A DNA stretch of 64,000 bases from Vicia villosa (GCF_029867415.1 NW_026705776.1:248001-312000), one strand, 5' to 3'; shown: positions 22,471 through 35,619, numbered from the stretch's first letter. Notes: generated by a model not told the origin, from the letters alone. Numbers and translations are program-made.

Positions 22471-23970
22471 TCAAGGTGGTTCTCTCGAGAATGATTCCTC
22501 GGTTGAACTTTTAGTAAACCTCGTTTTCCATGGCCATTTATCAAGCCATCTCACATATCCCTCACCTTTTCTTTTCTTTCTTCTGTGGGGTGGTTCATTC
22601 TTTTGAAATCGTGGTGGCGGTTCTGGATCGATCCTAAGTATCAGCTTTTCAAGTTCGGGCTTAGTGATATTATCCACCACCTCAAAGATTAACCTTACCC
22701 TCTTATCACTAACGATATCCTTAGTTTCATGGTCGTCTAAATTTCTCTTTTTATGCAAGACTTCAAATAAGGGTGCATTAGTGTGGATATTTTCCAATAC
22801 CTTCACATACATTATGGATTTGGAGTCCACCTTAGCTTCCACAAAACTTTGCGGGAAAGGAATCGGTGGGGTATAGGGAAGAGGAATAACAATAGGCGTT
22901 TCCCTCTCTACCTCTTCTACAACCTCTCTTTCAGTTTGTGTTGGTGGTTTTTTCTCAATGGCCACTCTTTTCTCACTAGAAATCTCTTCAACCACATTAT
23001 CACTCTCCTCAATATCATAATCACTCTCCTCAATCTCATTATCACTCTCCTCGGGAATTTCAATTTGTTCTTCACTAATGGTTGTTTCCATATACTCCTC
23101 AAGTAAGTGTCCTAGCGACTTTTGTTCAAGTTGGGAGATTTGAGTTTCTAATGCCATGTTGTGAGTCGCGAGGGACTCAACCATAGTGGTCAGTTGCCAA
23201 AGGGATTCATTGTTTTGAAGACTATGTTTGATAAACTCTTGGTTTTGGACGATTTGTGTCTCTACAAAGTGCTCCATCATAGCTTCTAATCTAGAGTGAG
23301 TCAGCGTCTCGTCGAGATCCTCCATTGATGTTTCGAAGTTAAAATTATGGGATTCTTGAGGTTCTTCAAAGGGAGTTAGCGTTGCATTTGGAGTTTCCTC
23401 AAAGTGCTTCGTCATCATAGATTCTAGCCTAGAGAGAGTTTGTGCTTCAATGAAATCCTCCATTAAGATTTCGAGGTTGGATTTAGGATAATCTTTAGAC
23501 TCCTCAAAATGTTGGGCGTGGTGATCGTAGAGGAAATTTGGTTGATGATAAGTTTGCGTTGCATTGAAATCCTCTGCTTCAAGGTTAGAGTTGTAGGATT
23601 CTTGTGGTTCCTCGAAGTAGGTTAGCGTCGTATTTTGTGTTTCCATAAAGCGCCTTGTCATCATAGATGTTTCATTAAAATTTTCCATTATTGTTTCGAG
23701 GTCGGATTTATGGGATTCTGGCGACTCCTCGAAATATTGATTGTGGTGATCGTAGAGGAAATTTGGTTGAGGATAGGTTTGGTTGGGATTATAAAATTCT
23801 TGTGTCTCCTCAAAATGTTGGGATTGATAGTTGGAGAGGTAGTTTGGGTGAGAATGAGTTTGTGACGCATTGAAATTTTCCAACAGTATTTCGAGATCGG
23901 ATTTATAGGATCCAGGTGATTCCTCGAAATACTGGGAGTGAGGGTTATAGAAAAAGTTTGGGTGATACAT
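22471..23970 (-). CDS. gag-like protein of the non-autonomous Gypsy element, intact copy
   Basis: 499 codons from the ATG at 23970; the frame is open upstream to the PBS but has no other ATG. Residues 1 to about 215 are degenerate repeats of about 40-60 residues with PNF(L/F)Y, QHFEE or QYFEESP, KSDLEI and ENFN, rich in Glu, Asn, Tyr and Pro. The middle (about 240-310) has EFIKHSLQNNE and ATHNMALETQISQLEQ, resembling the gag coiled region of Athila-type elements. An acidic EESDN(E/V)IEESD repeat follows, then PYTPPIPFPQSF and VKVLENIHTNAPLFEVLHKK, like the Athila region between gag and protease. The C-terminus is basic (RRKKRKGEG). No zinc knuckle, protease or polymerase motif is present. The likely role is a capsid-like or packaging protein acting in trans with enzymes from elsewhere. 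The N-terminal repeat domain has no assignment I can support. Confidence 0.75.
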   Translation of the reverse strand: MYHPNFFYNPHSQYFEESPGSYKSDLEILLENFNASQTHSHPNYLSNYQSQHFEETQEFYNPNQTYPQPNFLYDHHNQYFEESPESHKSDLETIMENFNETSMMTRRFMETQNTTLTYFEEPQESYNSNLEAEDFNATQTYHQPNFLYDHHAQHFEESKDYPKSNLEILMEDFIEAQTLSRLESMMTKHFEETPNATLTPFEEPQESHNFNFETSMEDLDETLTHSRLEAMMEHFVETQIVQNQEFIKHSLQNNESLWQLTTMVESLATHNMALETQISQLEQKSLGHLLEEYMETTISEEQIEIPEESDNEIEESDYDIEESDNVVEEISSEKRVAIEKKPPTQTEREVVEEVERETPIVIPLPYTPPIPFPQSFVEAKVDSKSIMYVKVLENIHTNAPLFEVLHKKRNLDDHETKDIVSDKRVRLIFEVVDNITKPELEKLILRIDPEPPPRFQKNEPPHRRKKRKGEGYVRWLDKWPWKTRFTKSSTEESFSREPP

Positions 23971-24047
23971 AGTAGTAAATGAAAAGAAAGAAAAAAATGC
24001 CTTAGTCTCTACGGTGTAACAGCGAGTTACGATATCGACTTGAATAG

Positions 24048-24065
24048 TCCCTGGCAACGGCGCCA
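24048..24065 (-). promoter_or_regulatory. primer binding site, array unit 2
   Basis: The minus strand reads TGGCGCCGTTGCCAGGGA, one mismatch from the tRNA-Asp complement, next to LTR 3. Confidence 0.85.
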
Positions 24066-24071
24066 AAAACT

Positions 24072-25942
24072 TGATCGCGACTTTGCGTGTCTATTAGTCG
24101 GGATAACTGCAAGTGCACAGTCGTGTCGTGTAGTTTTAAAAGATATCGAATCCACAGGGACTATAAATCGACCTACCGTTATCTAAAGTTACTATGTAAA
24201 GCTAAGGCTAATGATATTTGGGTTTTTTTTATAAATGGGGAAACTAAAATCTTAAATCTAGGAATATAATAATAAATGGATATCAGTATGTATTTCATCT
24301 AACTTAGGTGATCCGATGTTCCATTGGCCAGATTCTAATTAAATCAAAGATCTTTACTAACTATGTTATTTAAAAGTCCTCCTCTCAAACTCTCGCTCTA
24401 TTGATTCAGACTACGATCCTAACTCTTAATGTACGCTTTCGCCATCCCACCAGATTTAGAAACGCTTTTTGAAAACAACGTAATTAATAAAATGCTTGTT
24501 TTATGAAGTCGTTATCTACTTAAATCTCCTAATCTCAAACTCTCGCTCTGTTGACTCGGAACATGCTAATATCCCTAACGTACGCTTTCGCCATCCCGCG
24601 CGGGTTTAAAAACACTTTTTGAAAGTAAATAAGTTCTAATTAGTTCTAATACGCTTTCGCCATCCTTAAAACTAATGTCCTATGTCTACTATCCAGTTAA
24701 AGATCTCAAACTTTCGCTCTATTGATTTTAACCTTTGACCGTCTTAAGACCTCAAACTTTCGCTCTATTGGTTTTAAGACTTACTAATTAAATTAGACAT
24801 ACAAACCAAAAACAAGTGATATTTAATAAAACATAATTAAGCCAATTTATTTCGGATCCCTTTGGTTAGAATACTTTACATACCGACATCTAAATAAATT
24901 AGCCAGACATACTTAAAGGAACAAACATGAAATTATAATTATTAAACATGAAATTATAATTATTAAACATAAACATATGCGTAACTAGATTTGTAATGAT
25001 AAAACAATATTATAAGAACAAGAAACTAAAATAATTGCAAATAAATAAACCTGGAAGTAAAGCAGACGAAATAAACTTGAATTAAATTGCGAACAAAACA
25101 AATCTTGAAACTTGAATGAAGCTTTGAAATAATGTCGGCAAGATTGTGATCCAAGAGTACATAAATTGTAGGCCTAAAACTAATGGTGTGGTAGTTCCTC
25201 AATGTGAGAAACTACCACTTTTATAAAGTGATAATTTATGCCTAAAACTATGAACAGCGCTTCCGCGCCTAAAACTTGGATCCCTTCAAATGAATGCTAA
25301 GACTCTTTATATAGTGAATGGAAGTGGGAGTTATCACGTGAGAAAGAGTGGGATAGTGGGAAGTTGAGAAAATCATGGGGTGAGTGGACTTGGAATTGTT
25401 CACGAAATTAATGGAGAAAGTGGCGGGGTCCACGTGCTTTTGGAGACGGGCGTCTCTTAGTGGGCTTGGAGCTTGGGGACGTGGCAGTGGACTGGAGACG
25501 GGCGTCTCCACTTTTTGGGGGAGAGCCTTTGAACGACTTGAGACGTGCGTCTCAAGTGGGGAAGATCTAGGAGGCAGCTGGAGACGTGCGTCTCCTTTTG
25601 GTGAGGTGGCATAGAGACGTTGGAGACGTGCGTCTCCACGTGCTGGAATGACTTGGGCCACGCGCAATTGGCTTCTTCGTGGGCTGGACTTGTAGTTTGC
25701 ACAATTGGGCCTTCTTTGCACCCCTTTCTTGCTTCAGCACCCCTTTTCCATCTTTTAGGCACAAATAGTAGTGATTTTAGCTTCATTTCTTTCCTTTTCA
25801 CAAATAGTCTCAATATGAGCGTAAAACCTGAAAACATAGAAAATACCGGCATAATACCAACATAAAGCAACATAATTAAGATAAAATAGGGAAATAATCA
25901 TTGTAAATCAAGCCAAATATGTGATACATTTTCGTGTTATCA
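24072..25942 (-). repeat. LTR 3 of the Gypsy array
   Basis: 1871 bp. Private differences include CTTTTATAAAGTG near 25219 (others CTTTTACAAAG) and GGTGGCATAGAG near 25610. Palindromes are at 25443-25636. Confidence 0.92.
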
Positions 25943-25962
25943 AATACCCCCACACTTAAACC
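25943..25962 (-). promoter_or_regulatory. polypurine tract, array unit 3
   Basis: Same sequence and placement as in units 1 and 2. Confidence 0.75.
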
Positions 25963-27314
25963 ATTGCTTGTCCTCAAGCAATCAACCACACGGTAAAAAG
26001 AAATAGTTAAGCTCGATTCGAAACAAGGGCATGACACGACTCCTAATCATATTTGTGTTAGGCAAATGTTACATCGATAGGTAATATATATTAACACCAA
26101 GGATACCGTAACGACACAATGTTTAAAAACTCCCTCCTTATATAAACCAATTCGAATTATGCCATTATAACTCAACCTATATCTCTCGTTTTTCCTTTCA
26201 CTCTTTTCATTCAAGCGCAATCACATTAAGCCCGTTATCCGTACACGCACATAGTAGGGAAATCGGTTAGCGACTATGATCCTTTTCTTTTCTTTAGCAC
26301 GGGGTTCTGGTTTTTTTAAATGGTGAAGCCCCATCTTTCCCAACTGCGGTTGCGGGGGATCGGACCGTAGTCCACCCTACCAAGCCCAGTACCAGTGACC
26401 TCTAGGCCAACCAATAGTGGGTGCTAATTATTAAATCCTTATTGGCTTAACAATCGTTGGGCTAAATGACCGGGTGAGGGTCACCTAACTTAGAGGGTTA
26501 TTTTTTTTCAATCAAATCATTTATCTATTAAAAACAGGATCATTCACTTATATTCATCGACTCCCTACGTAGTTTGTGCTTAAGATGGTGCCGACTGCTA
26601 ATATAAACTACTTAAGAGCTACTTTGAAAACTTGAGCCTAAGGTCTCGACATAATGGGCATCCAAATTGATATCACATAAAGAGGGGGTTTAGGGTGTCA
26701 GAACGGTATCGATGTTGTTGAAACATCTCTAAGTCTTTCTAACAAAGCCTAAAGTGTGACAACCTCTATACTTTCAGAGTGTGTATGCCATGCGTCAAAA
26801 TTCAAATTTTTGTTGGAGGTTAAAATTTTCAAATTTTTGGGAAATTCGATAACAGAAAATCATATATAAAGACTTGACAACATAACTAGAAAACAATAAA
26901 GCAACAAATGAAAGCGGTAAAGCTTCTCCCCCACACTTAAACCAAACATTGTCCTCAATGTTTCGATCCAAGGTGGAGAAGAAAAGACAGAACCTATATG
27001 GATGCTACCGGCGGGCTATCACAACCAAATCTGCTCCGCGTCCGGAGGAAATATCTTCTTCTATCATGCTCATCAACTGTGTCACCACCAGCAGCAACAC
27101 TCGTAGGAATGTGCGTGGAGACCCATTCATCTTTGAGATGATCGTCTATAGATTTTTCGCCTAGATATGGTCGAGACGTGACAAGCGATCCATGTCTTTA
27201 TTATCTGCAAGTTCAAATGATAAAAGGAAAACATTAAACTGAAAACTCGTGGGTTGCCTCCCACGCAGCGCTTTGTTTAACGTCGATAGCTCGACGGCTT
27301 AATAGTGCAAGCAC

Positions 27315-28814
27315 TCAAGGTGGTTCTCTCGAGAATGATTCCTCGGTTGAACTTTTAGTAAACCTCGTTTTCCATGGCCATTTATCAAGCCATCTCACAT
27401 ATCCCTCACCTTTTCTTTTCTTTCTTCTGTGGGGTGGTTCATTCTTTTGAAATCATGGTGGCGGTTCTGGATCGATCCTAAGTATCAGCTTTTCAAGTTC
27501 GGGCTTAGTGATATTATCCACCACCTCAAAGATTAACCTTACCCTCTTATCACTAACGATATCCTTAGTTTCATGGTCGTCTAAATTTCTCTTTTTATGC
27601 AAGACTTCAAATAAGGGTGAATTAGTGTGGATATTTTCCAATACCTTCACATACATTATGGATTTGGAGTCCACCTTAGCTTCCACAAAACTTTGCGGGA
27701 AAGGAATCGGTGGGGTATAGGGAAGAGGAATAACAATAGGCGTTTCCCTCTCTACCTCTTCTACAACCTCTCTTTCAGTTTGTGTTGGTGGATTTTTCTC
27801 AATGGCCACTCTTTTCTCACTAGAAATCTCTTCAACCACATTATCACTCTCCTCAATATCATAATCACTCTCCTCAATCTCATTATCACTCTCCTCGGGA
27901 ATTTCAATTTGTTCTTCACTAATGGTTGTTTCCATATACTCCTCAAGTAAGTGTCCTAGCGACTTTTGTTCAAGTTGGGAGATTTGAGTTTCTAATGCCA
28001 TGTTGTGAGTCGCGAGGGACTCAACCATAGTGGTCAGTTGCCAAAGGGATTCATTGTTTTGAAGACTATGTTTGATAAACTATTGGTTTTGGACGATTTG
28101 TGTCTCTACAAAGTGCTCCATCATAGCTTCTAATCTAGAGTGAGTCAGCGTCTCGTCGAGATCCTCCATTGATGTTTCGAAGTTAAAATTATGGGATTCT
28201 TGAGGTTCTTCAAAGGGAGTTAGCGTTGCATTTGGAGTTTCCTCAAAGTGCTTCGTCATCATAGATTCTAGCCTAGAGAGAGTTTGTGCTTCAATGAAAT
28301 CCTCCATTAAGATTTCGAGGTTGGATTTAGGATAATCTTTAGACTCCTCAAAATGTTGGGCGTGGTGATCGTAGAGGAAATTTGGTTGATGATAAGTTTG
28401 CGTTGCATTGAAATCCTCTGCTTCAAGGTTAGAGTTGTAGGATTCTTGTGGTTCCTCGAAGTAGGTTAGCGTCGTATTTTGTGTTTCCATAAAGCGCCTT
28501 GTCATCATAGATGTTTCATTAAAATTTTCCATTATTGTTTCGAGGTCGGATTTATGGGATTCTGGCGACTCCTCGAAATATTGATTGTGGTGATCGTAGA
28601 GGAAATTTGGTTGAGGATAGGTTTGGTTGGGATTATAAAATTCTTGTGTCTCCTCAAAATGTTGGGATTGATAGTTGGAGAGGTAGTTTGGGTGAGAATG
28701 AGTTTGTGACGCATTGAAATTTTCCAACAGTATTTCGAGATCGGATTTATAGGATCCAGGTGATTCCTCGAAATACTGGGAGTGAGGGTTATAGAAAAAG
28801 TTTGGGTGATACAT
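27315..28814 (-). pseudogene. gag-like ORF, array unit 3, two nonsense mutations
   Basis: Same frame and length as the intact copy. Stops are at 28080-28082 (TAG where copy 2 has GAG) and at about 27453-27455 (TGA where copy 2 has CGA). Elsewhere it shares nearly all the variants that separate copy 2 from copy 1, so copies 2 and 3 are sister copies. Translation from its ATG would stop after 244 residues, inside the N-terminal half. Confidence 0.85.
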
Positions 28815-28892
28815 AGTAGTAAATGAAAAGAAAGAAAAAAAATGCCTTAGTCTCTACGGTGTAACAGCGAGTTACGATATCGACTTGAATAG

Positions 28893-28910
28893 TCCCTGGC
28901 AACGGCGCCA
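28893..28910 (-). promoter_or_regulatory. primer binding site, array unit 3
   Basis: Identical to the unit 2 PBS (TGGCGCCGTTGCCAGGGA), next to LTR 4. Confidence 0.85.
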
Positions 28911-28916
28911 AAAACT

Positions 28917-30787
28917 TGATCGCGACTTTGCGTGTCTATTAGTCGGGATAACTGCAAGTGCACAGTCGTGTCGTGTAGTTTTAAAAGATATCGAATCCAC
29001 AGGGACTATAAATCGACCTACCGTTATCTAAAGTTACTATGTAAAGCTAAGGCTAATGATATTTGGGTTTTTTTTATAAATGGGGAAACTAAAATCTTAA
29101 ATCTAGGAATATAATAATAAATGGATATCAGTATGTATTTCATCTAACTTAGGTGATCCGATGTTCCATTGGCCAGATTCTAATTAAATCAAAGATCTTT
29201 ACTAACTATGTTATTTAAAAGTCCTCCTCTCAAACTCTCGCTCTATTGATTCAGACTACGATCCTAACTCTTAATGTACGCTTTCGCCATCCCACCAGAT
29301 TTAGAAACGCTTTTTGAAAACAACGTAATTAATAAAATGCTTGTTTTATGAAGTCGTTATCTACTTAAATCTCCTAATCTCAAACTCTCGCTCTGTTGAC
29401 TCGGAACATGCTAATATCCCTAACGTACGCTTTCGCCATCCCGCGCGGGTTTAAAAACACTTTTTGAAAGTAAATAAGTTCTAATTAGTTCTAATACGCT
29501 TTCGCCATCCTTAAAACTAATGTCCTATGTCTACTATCCAGTTAAAGATCTCAAACTTTCGCTCTATTGATTTTAACCTTTGACCGTCTTAAGACCTCAA
29601 ACTTTCGCTCTATTGGTTTTAAGACTTACTAATTAAATTAGACATACAAACCAAAAACAAGTGATATTTAATAAAACATAATTAAGCCAATTTATTTCGG
29701 ATCCCTTTGGTTAGAATACTTTACATACCGACATCTAAATAAATTAGCCAGACATACTTAAAGGAACAAACATGAAATTATAATTATTAAACATGAAATT
29801 ATAATTATTAAACATAAACATATGCGTAACTAGATTTGTAATGATAAAACAATATTATAAGAACAAGAAACTAAAATAATTGCAAATAAATAAACCTGGA
29901 AGTAAAGCAGACGAAATAAACTTGAATTAAATTGCGAACAAAACAAATCTTGAAACTTGAATGAAGCTTTGAAATAATGTCGGCAAGATTGTGATCCAAG
30001 AGTACATAAATTGTAGGCCTAAAACTAATGGTGTGGTAGTTCCTCAATGTGAGAAACTACCACTTTTACAAAGTGATAATTTATGCCTAAAACTATGAAC
30101 AGCGCTTCCGCGCCTAAAACTTGGATCCCTTCAAATGAATGCTAAGACTCTTTATATAGTGAATGGAAGTGGGAGTTATCACGTGAGAAAGAGTGGGATA
30201 GTGGGAAGTTGAGAAAATCATGGGGTGAGTGGACTTGGAATTGTTCACGAAATTAATGGAGAAAGTGGCGGGGTCCACGTGCTTTTGGAGACGGGCGTCT
30301 CTTAGTGGGCTTGGAGCTTGGGGACGTGGCAGTGGACTGGAGACGGGCGTCTCCACTTTTTGGGGGAGAGTCTTTGAACGACTTGAGACGTGCGTCTCAA
30401 GTGGGGAAGATCTAGGAGGCAGCTGGAGACGTGCATCTCCTTTTGGTGAGGTGGCGTAGAGACGTTGGAGACGTGCGTCTCCACGTGCTGGAATGACTTG
30501 GGCCACGCGCAATTGGCTTCTTCGTGGGCTGGACTTGTAGTTTGCACAATTGGGCCTTCTTTGCACCCCTTTCTTGCTTCAGCACCCCTTTTCCATCTTT
30601 TAGGCACAAATAGTAGTGATTTTAGCTTCATTTCTTTCCTTTTCACAAATAGTCTCAATATGAGCGTAAAACCTGAAAACATAGAAAATACCGGCATAAT
30701 ACCAACATAAAGCAACATAATTAAGATAAAATAGGGAAATAATCATTGTAAATCAAGCCAAATATGTGATATATTTTCGTGTTATCA
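28917..30787 (-). repeat. LTR 4 of the Gypsy array
   Basis: 1871 bp, ending TTTTCGTGTTATCA before ATATA. Private differences include GAGTCTTTGAAC near 30370, GTGCATCTCC near 30434 (which breaks one palindrome) and GATATATTTTCG near 30770. Confidence 0.92.
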
Positions 30788-30792
30788 ATATA

Positions 30793-31930
<1,138 letters not shown>

Positions 31931-31943
31931 AGAAAATGGGTGA

Positions 31944-32098
31944 TGCACTGACAGTGTAAAAAAGTTTTACACTGTCAACCAATCACGATCATGAATCAGG
32001 ACAAGTCAGACCGTAATTTTAAAAAAACTTATATGACATAGCAAAACGATTTGTTTCTATTGGATGACAGTGTAAAACTTTTTTACACTGTCAGTGCA
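31944..32098. mobile_element. MITE with 34-bp perfect terminal inverted repeats
   Basis: The left end TGCACTGACAGTGTAAAA... is repeated in perfect inverse orientation at the right end over 34 bp (31944-31977 and 32065-32098). Each terminal repeat is itself nearly palindromic (ACAGTGTAAAA / TTTTACACTGT). The whole is about 155 bp with no coding capacity. Similarity may extend a few bases outward (GGTxxTGCAC). The superfamily cannot be set because no clear TSD is visible. Confidence 0.8.
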
Positions 32099-32435
32099 CT
32101 ACCTTTAACCTCTAAAGATTTTGCTTGTATATGAATATAAGTTATTTGTGAGTTTTTAACTTTAAGATGCATGAACAGTTAATTTTAGACTCCGCCTCTA
32201 TTAATATCAACACCATCCTTTCTACATGATTATACTATTGGGCTTTCAAAATCAAACTATCAATCTCGAAGGAATCTACCTATCACCCCTCATTTTAACA
32301 TGCCACCTACAATTGCGTTATTTCTAAAGTACCTCTAACACTATTAACTCAAATTTTTAAATTTTTTATTTTTATGAAAAGAAAAAAATTAATGTTGGAG
32401 AGAATCATTCAAAAAGTAAATTTCTAGTACCTATT

Positions 32436-32632
32436 TTGTCCGATACCGGAAATTATTTGATTTTAACAAATTTCCGGTTCGATTTACAGGAGATTTTAAA
32501 AAATCCAGTAACTTTACAAAACTCATTACCCCGTACCGGAAATTTCACAAATTTCCGGTAGAAAATCCAGTACCGGAAATTCCAAAATTCCTGTGAGTAT
32601 CAGAAATTTTTTTAAAACCTAAAATTTCCAGT
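32436..32632. repeat. left subterminal ACCGGAAATT / AATTTCCGGT repeats of the MULE
   Basis: At least five copies of ACCGGAAAT or its inverse occur within 200 bp. The matching cluster is at the right end (about 35620-35860). Confidence 0.8.
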
Positions 32633-35456
32633 ATGATCGATGAAATTTTATATCTTTGCGGTCTTGAACCGGCAGCTTCAGCTTATTCTACAGATTCATG
32701 TAGTGATCTTACACAGTACTTCGTCACAGATACGGTATGTTTAATTTACTTCATACACAACTTCATTTTTTTGTTTTGATAAATTGATGCAGTTATCTAA
32801 TTGTACGTTTTTGTGATTGTCAGATTTTTGAATCACGAGATAAGGTTCTAGAATGGGCACATTCAATTGGTAAAAATCATGGTATTGTTGTTGTTACAAT
32901 CTGACCTGATTCTGCTAATGGAATGCGAGGGAGGAAAGATAAGTTGATCATGGGCTTTAACAGAGGAGGAAATTACAAAAAGAGAAATGAAGTTACGGTC
33001 CCTTCTGATGGCAATTCTACTACGAGGCTTAGATTCCCATTTAGGCTGAGATCTGTTCCGAGTGGTATTGGTTGGAAGGTGGTGGTTAAATGTGGGATGC
33101 ATAATCATAGACTAGATAAGGATTTAGTAGGTCGTGACATCTTGGGTCATCTAAAAGATGATGAAAGAAAGTTTGTGAATGACATGACGAAGTACAATAT
33201 GGCACCAGGGTACATCGTGTTTGCTTTAAAAGACAAAGAACCAGAAAATCTCACGAGTATTACCGAGATATATTGAGCTAGAGCAACATACAGACTGAGC
33301 AAGAGAAGTGCACTGACAGAAATGCAGATGTTATTGAGCCTTATTCACCAAGAGAAATACATGTGTTGGTCTAGAAATAAGGAGAATTCAGATATTGTGG
33401 CTGATATCTTCTGGGCACACCTGACTCTGTCAAGTTGTTGAATATGTTTCCTCTAGTGTTGATTTTTGATTGCACAAACAAAACAAATAGGTAAGAATTT
33501 TAATTTTAATTGCTCCCATCTTTAAAATATGTTGAGGGAGATGGTTGCTAAATGCATCTTTTAATCATGCAGGTACTGGCTACCACTGCTTGAGATTGTT
33601 GGTGTTACATCAACAAAATTGATGTTTTCAGTTGCTTTTGCATATTTGGAACACGAAAAGAAGGAGAACTTCACATGGGCACTAAAGAAGCTTAAAGAGT
33701 TGTTTTATTATGAGAACTTACTACCAGATATCATGGTGACGGACCGAGAGCTTGCATTAATGAATGCCATTGATTTTGTGTATCCAAATGTGTCTCATTT
33801 GTTGTGTACGTTTCATATTTCAAAAAACGTTAGCATAAAATGTAAAGAGTATGTGAAATCAGAAAAACAAGAACATGTCATGGATCAATGGAACAACATG
33901 ATGTATTCAAATATAGAAGACGAATTTGATGTACATCTGAACCACTTCGAGAGTGTATGTGGTGATATTCCATCATTTGTCAAGTATGTGAAAGAAACAT
34001 GGTTAACACCATATAAAGAAAGATTTGTTGCTGCATGGACTAACAAAGTCACTCATTTAGGGAACACAACAACAAACAGGTACATTCTTCTAAAAGAAAA
34101 TATGTTTATGCTTTCTATTTGTGAGTTGTTTATTTGATGTGTCCTTGATTTTTAGGGTGGAGTCTGCACATTGGAGACCGAAGAACATGTTGACTACAAG
34201 TCGTGGTGATTTATGTGCAAGCTGGGATGCTGTGAACACAATGTTGAAGTTGCAGCTGGGTTCCATAAGAGCGTCATTTCAAAAGTATTGTCAATATTGA
34301 GCATCGGTATAACACTCTATTCTATTATAAATTGAACAATTTTGTTTCAAGACAGTGTATACAACTCATTGAAAAGGAATTAGAAAGAGTCAAATTTTTT
34401 GGTGCGAACAAGCAGAGGTGTGGTTGTTACATTAGAACAACACATGGGTTACCTTGTGCATGTCAGCTCGCCGATTACCAGATTCTAGGCATACCTATAC
34501 CTTTGGAATCCATTCATGTGTTTTGGACAAAATTGCAAATTCCAGAATATGAGGTGAGTCTTGACGAGAGCAAGTGGGATTAAGAAGAGGAGGGCGAAGA
34601 GTTGAAGCGACAATTCAGTACTATGGATATTGTGGGTCAAATGACGTTGAAGAAAAACGTTTGTGATATTTCCTATCTATCCACATCTTCAATGTGTCCA
34701 CCGCCGGTGAAATACAAACCAAAGAGAGGAGTTAAGAAGAGTAGAAAAGGTGAGGAAAGTGATGTGCATCGTGATCCAAGTTAGTGGGAATATGATAATG
34801 CTTCGAAGGAGAGTCAGACTACAAAGAGATCATGCCCACAACCAAGTGGGAGTCAATCGTAAACCATGCTGATTGGTAAACAACCTTATACCAATTCCGC
34901 AAAAGGAAAGTAGTTGTCACAATTTCCTGCTTTCTATCATCCATACATCGATGACATTGTTGATGTTGAACCAGATGGAAGTTGTGGTTTCCGTTGTATT
35001 TCATCTGCATTAGGATGGTGGTAAGATACATGTTATGATGTTTGAAGACAGTTGCATACTCAAATCCCGCAACACGCAAATTTATTTTCCAAGCTATTCT
35101 ATGACACTGTCTCTAATGTTAGTATTCATTACTCGTAAAACACATGGGTGTTCAAGGTAAGGAGAAATGAATGACGATTTCCGGTATGGGTTACCCTATT
35201 GCTTTTAAATACAGTGTTGTATTTGTTTTTTTTCATGTTAATGAACATAACATTTTTCTCGCTTCTCATAGCTCCACCCCCATACACGAGTCGACATACA
35301 ATCATTGTTGTTGGTTTTGTCAACCGTAATCATTGGGTCCAGGTGAAGTTGAGACCCGATTGTCCACTGCCTTTTGTCAGTGATCGTTGGAAGAAGAATT
35401 GTTCTGATAATGTAAAAGCATGGGAATCAGTATATGCGGGTCGGTTCAGACACTGA
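32633..35456 (+). pseudogene. MULE transposase gene relic (FAR1-like, MULE, SWIM and OTU-like parts)
   Basis: Exon 1 begins at ATG 32633 and ends at a GT at 32735; exon 2 starts at 32824. The FAR1-like N-terminal part has LEWAHSIGKNHGIVVV and VVVKCGMHNHRL. A linker with LTEMQMLLSLIHQEKY follows. The transposase core reads LPLLEIVGVTS, VTDRELALMNAID and LLCTFHISKNV; an intron lies at about 33490-33572. Next come HWRPKNMLTTSRGDL and a SWIM-type zinc motif CGCYIRTTHGLPCACQLADY (about 34410-34470). A C-terminal OTU-like cysteine-protease segment shows VEPDGSCGFRCIS (about 34965-35005) and NHWVQV (about 35330). In-frame stops occur at 32902-32904, 33274-33276 and in the OTU part after about 35020, so no full protein can be made. 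Splice sites beyond the first intron are less certain. Confidence 0.75.
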
Positions 35457-35619
35457 GAAGAATTGTCCAACAGACATTGGGAAGAATCGTTCTAATGATC
35501 CAAAAACTGTAGTTTTTTTGTAATGCATCTGTGTATGTCATTGATTCTATTTATATATTAATACGGTTCCTTATTTCTACATGTATTTTATTCAAGTTTT
35601 TTTTAAAATTAAGTCTCAG

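Larger units (their letters stand above)
14380..30787 (-). mobile_element. Tandem multimer of a non-autonomous Gypsy (Athila-like) LTR retrotransposon
   Basis: Four LTRs of exactly 1871 bp (14380-16250, 19228-21098, 24072-25942, 28917-30787) alternate with three internal regions of 2977, 2973 and 2974 bp. The outermost LTR ends are flanked by ATATA on both sides (14375-14379 and 30788-30792), as expected if the whole array descends from one insertion; the AT-rich site lowers the weight of this. PBS and PPT positions show that the element reads on the minus strand: LTR (TGATAACACG...CGCGATCA), PBS, gag-like ORF, 3' UTR, PPT, LTR. There is no integrase, reverse transcriptase or protease, so it depends on a related autonomous element. 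The Athila-like label rests on the tRNA-Asp PBS, the gag-like motifs, and the GACGTTAAAC...GGGAGGCAACCC type motif after the ORF. Confidence 0.9.
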
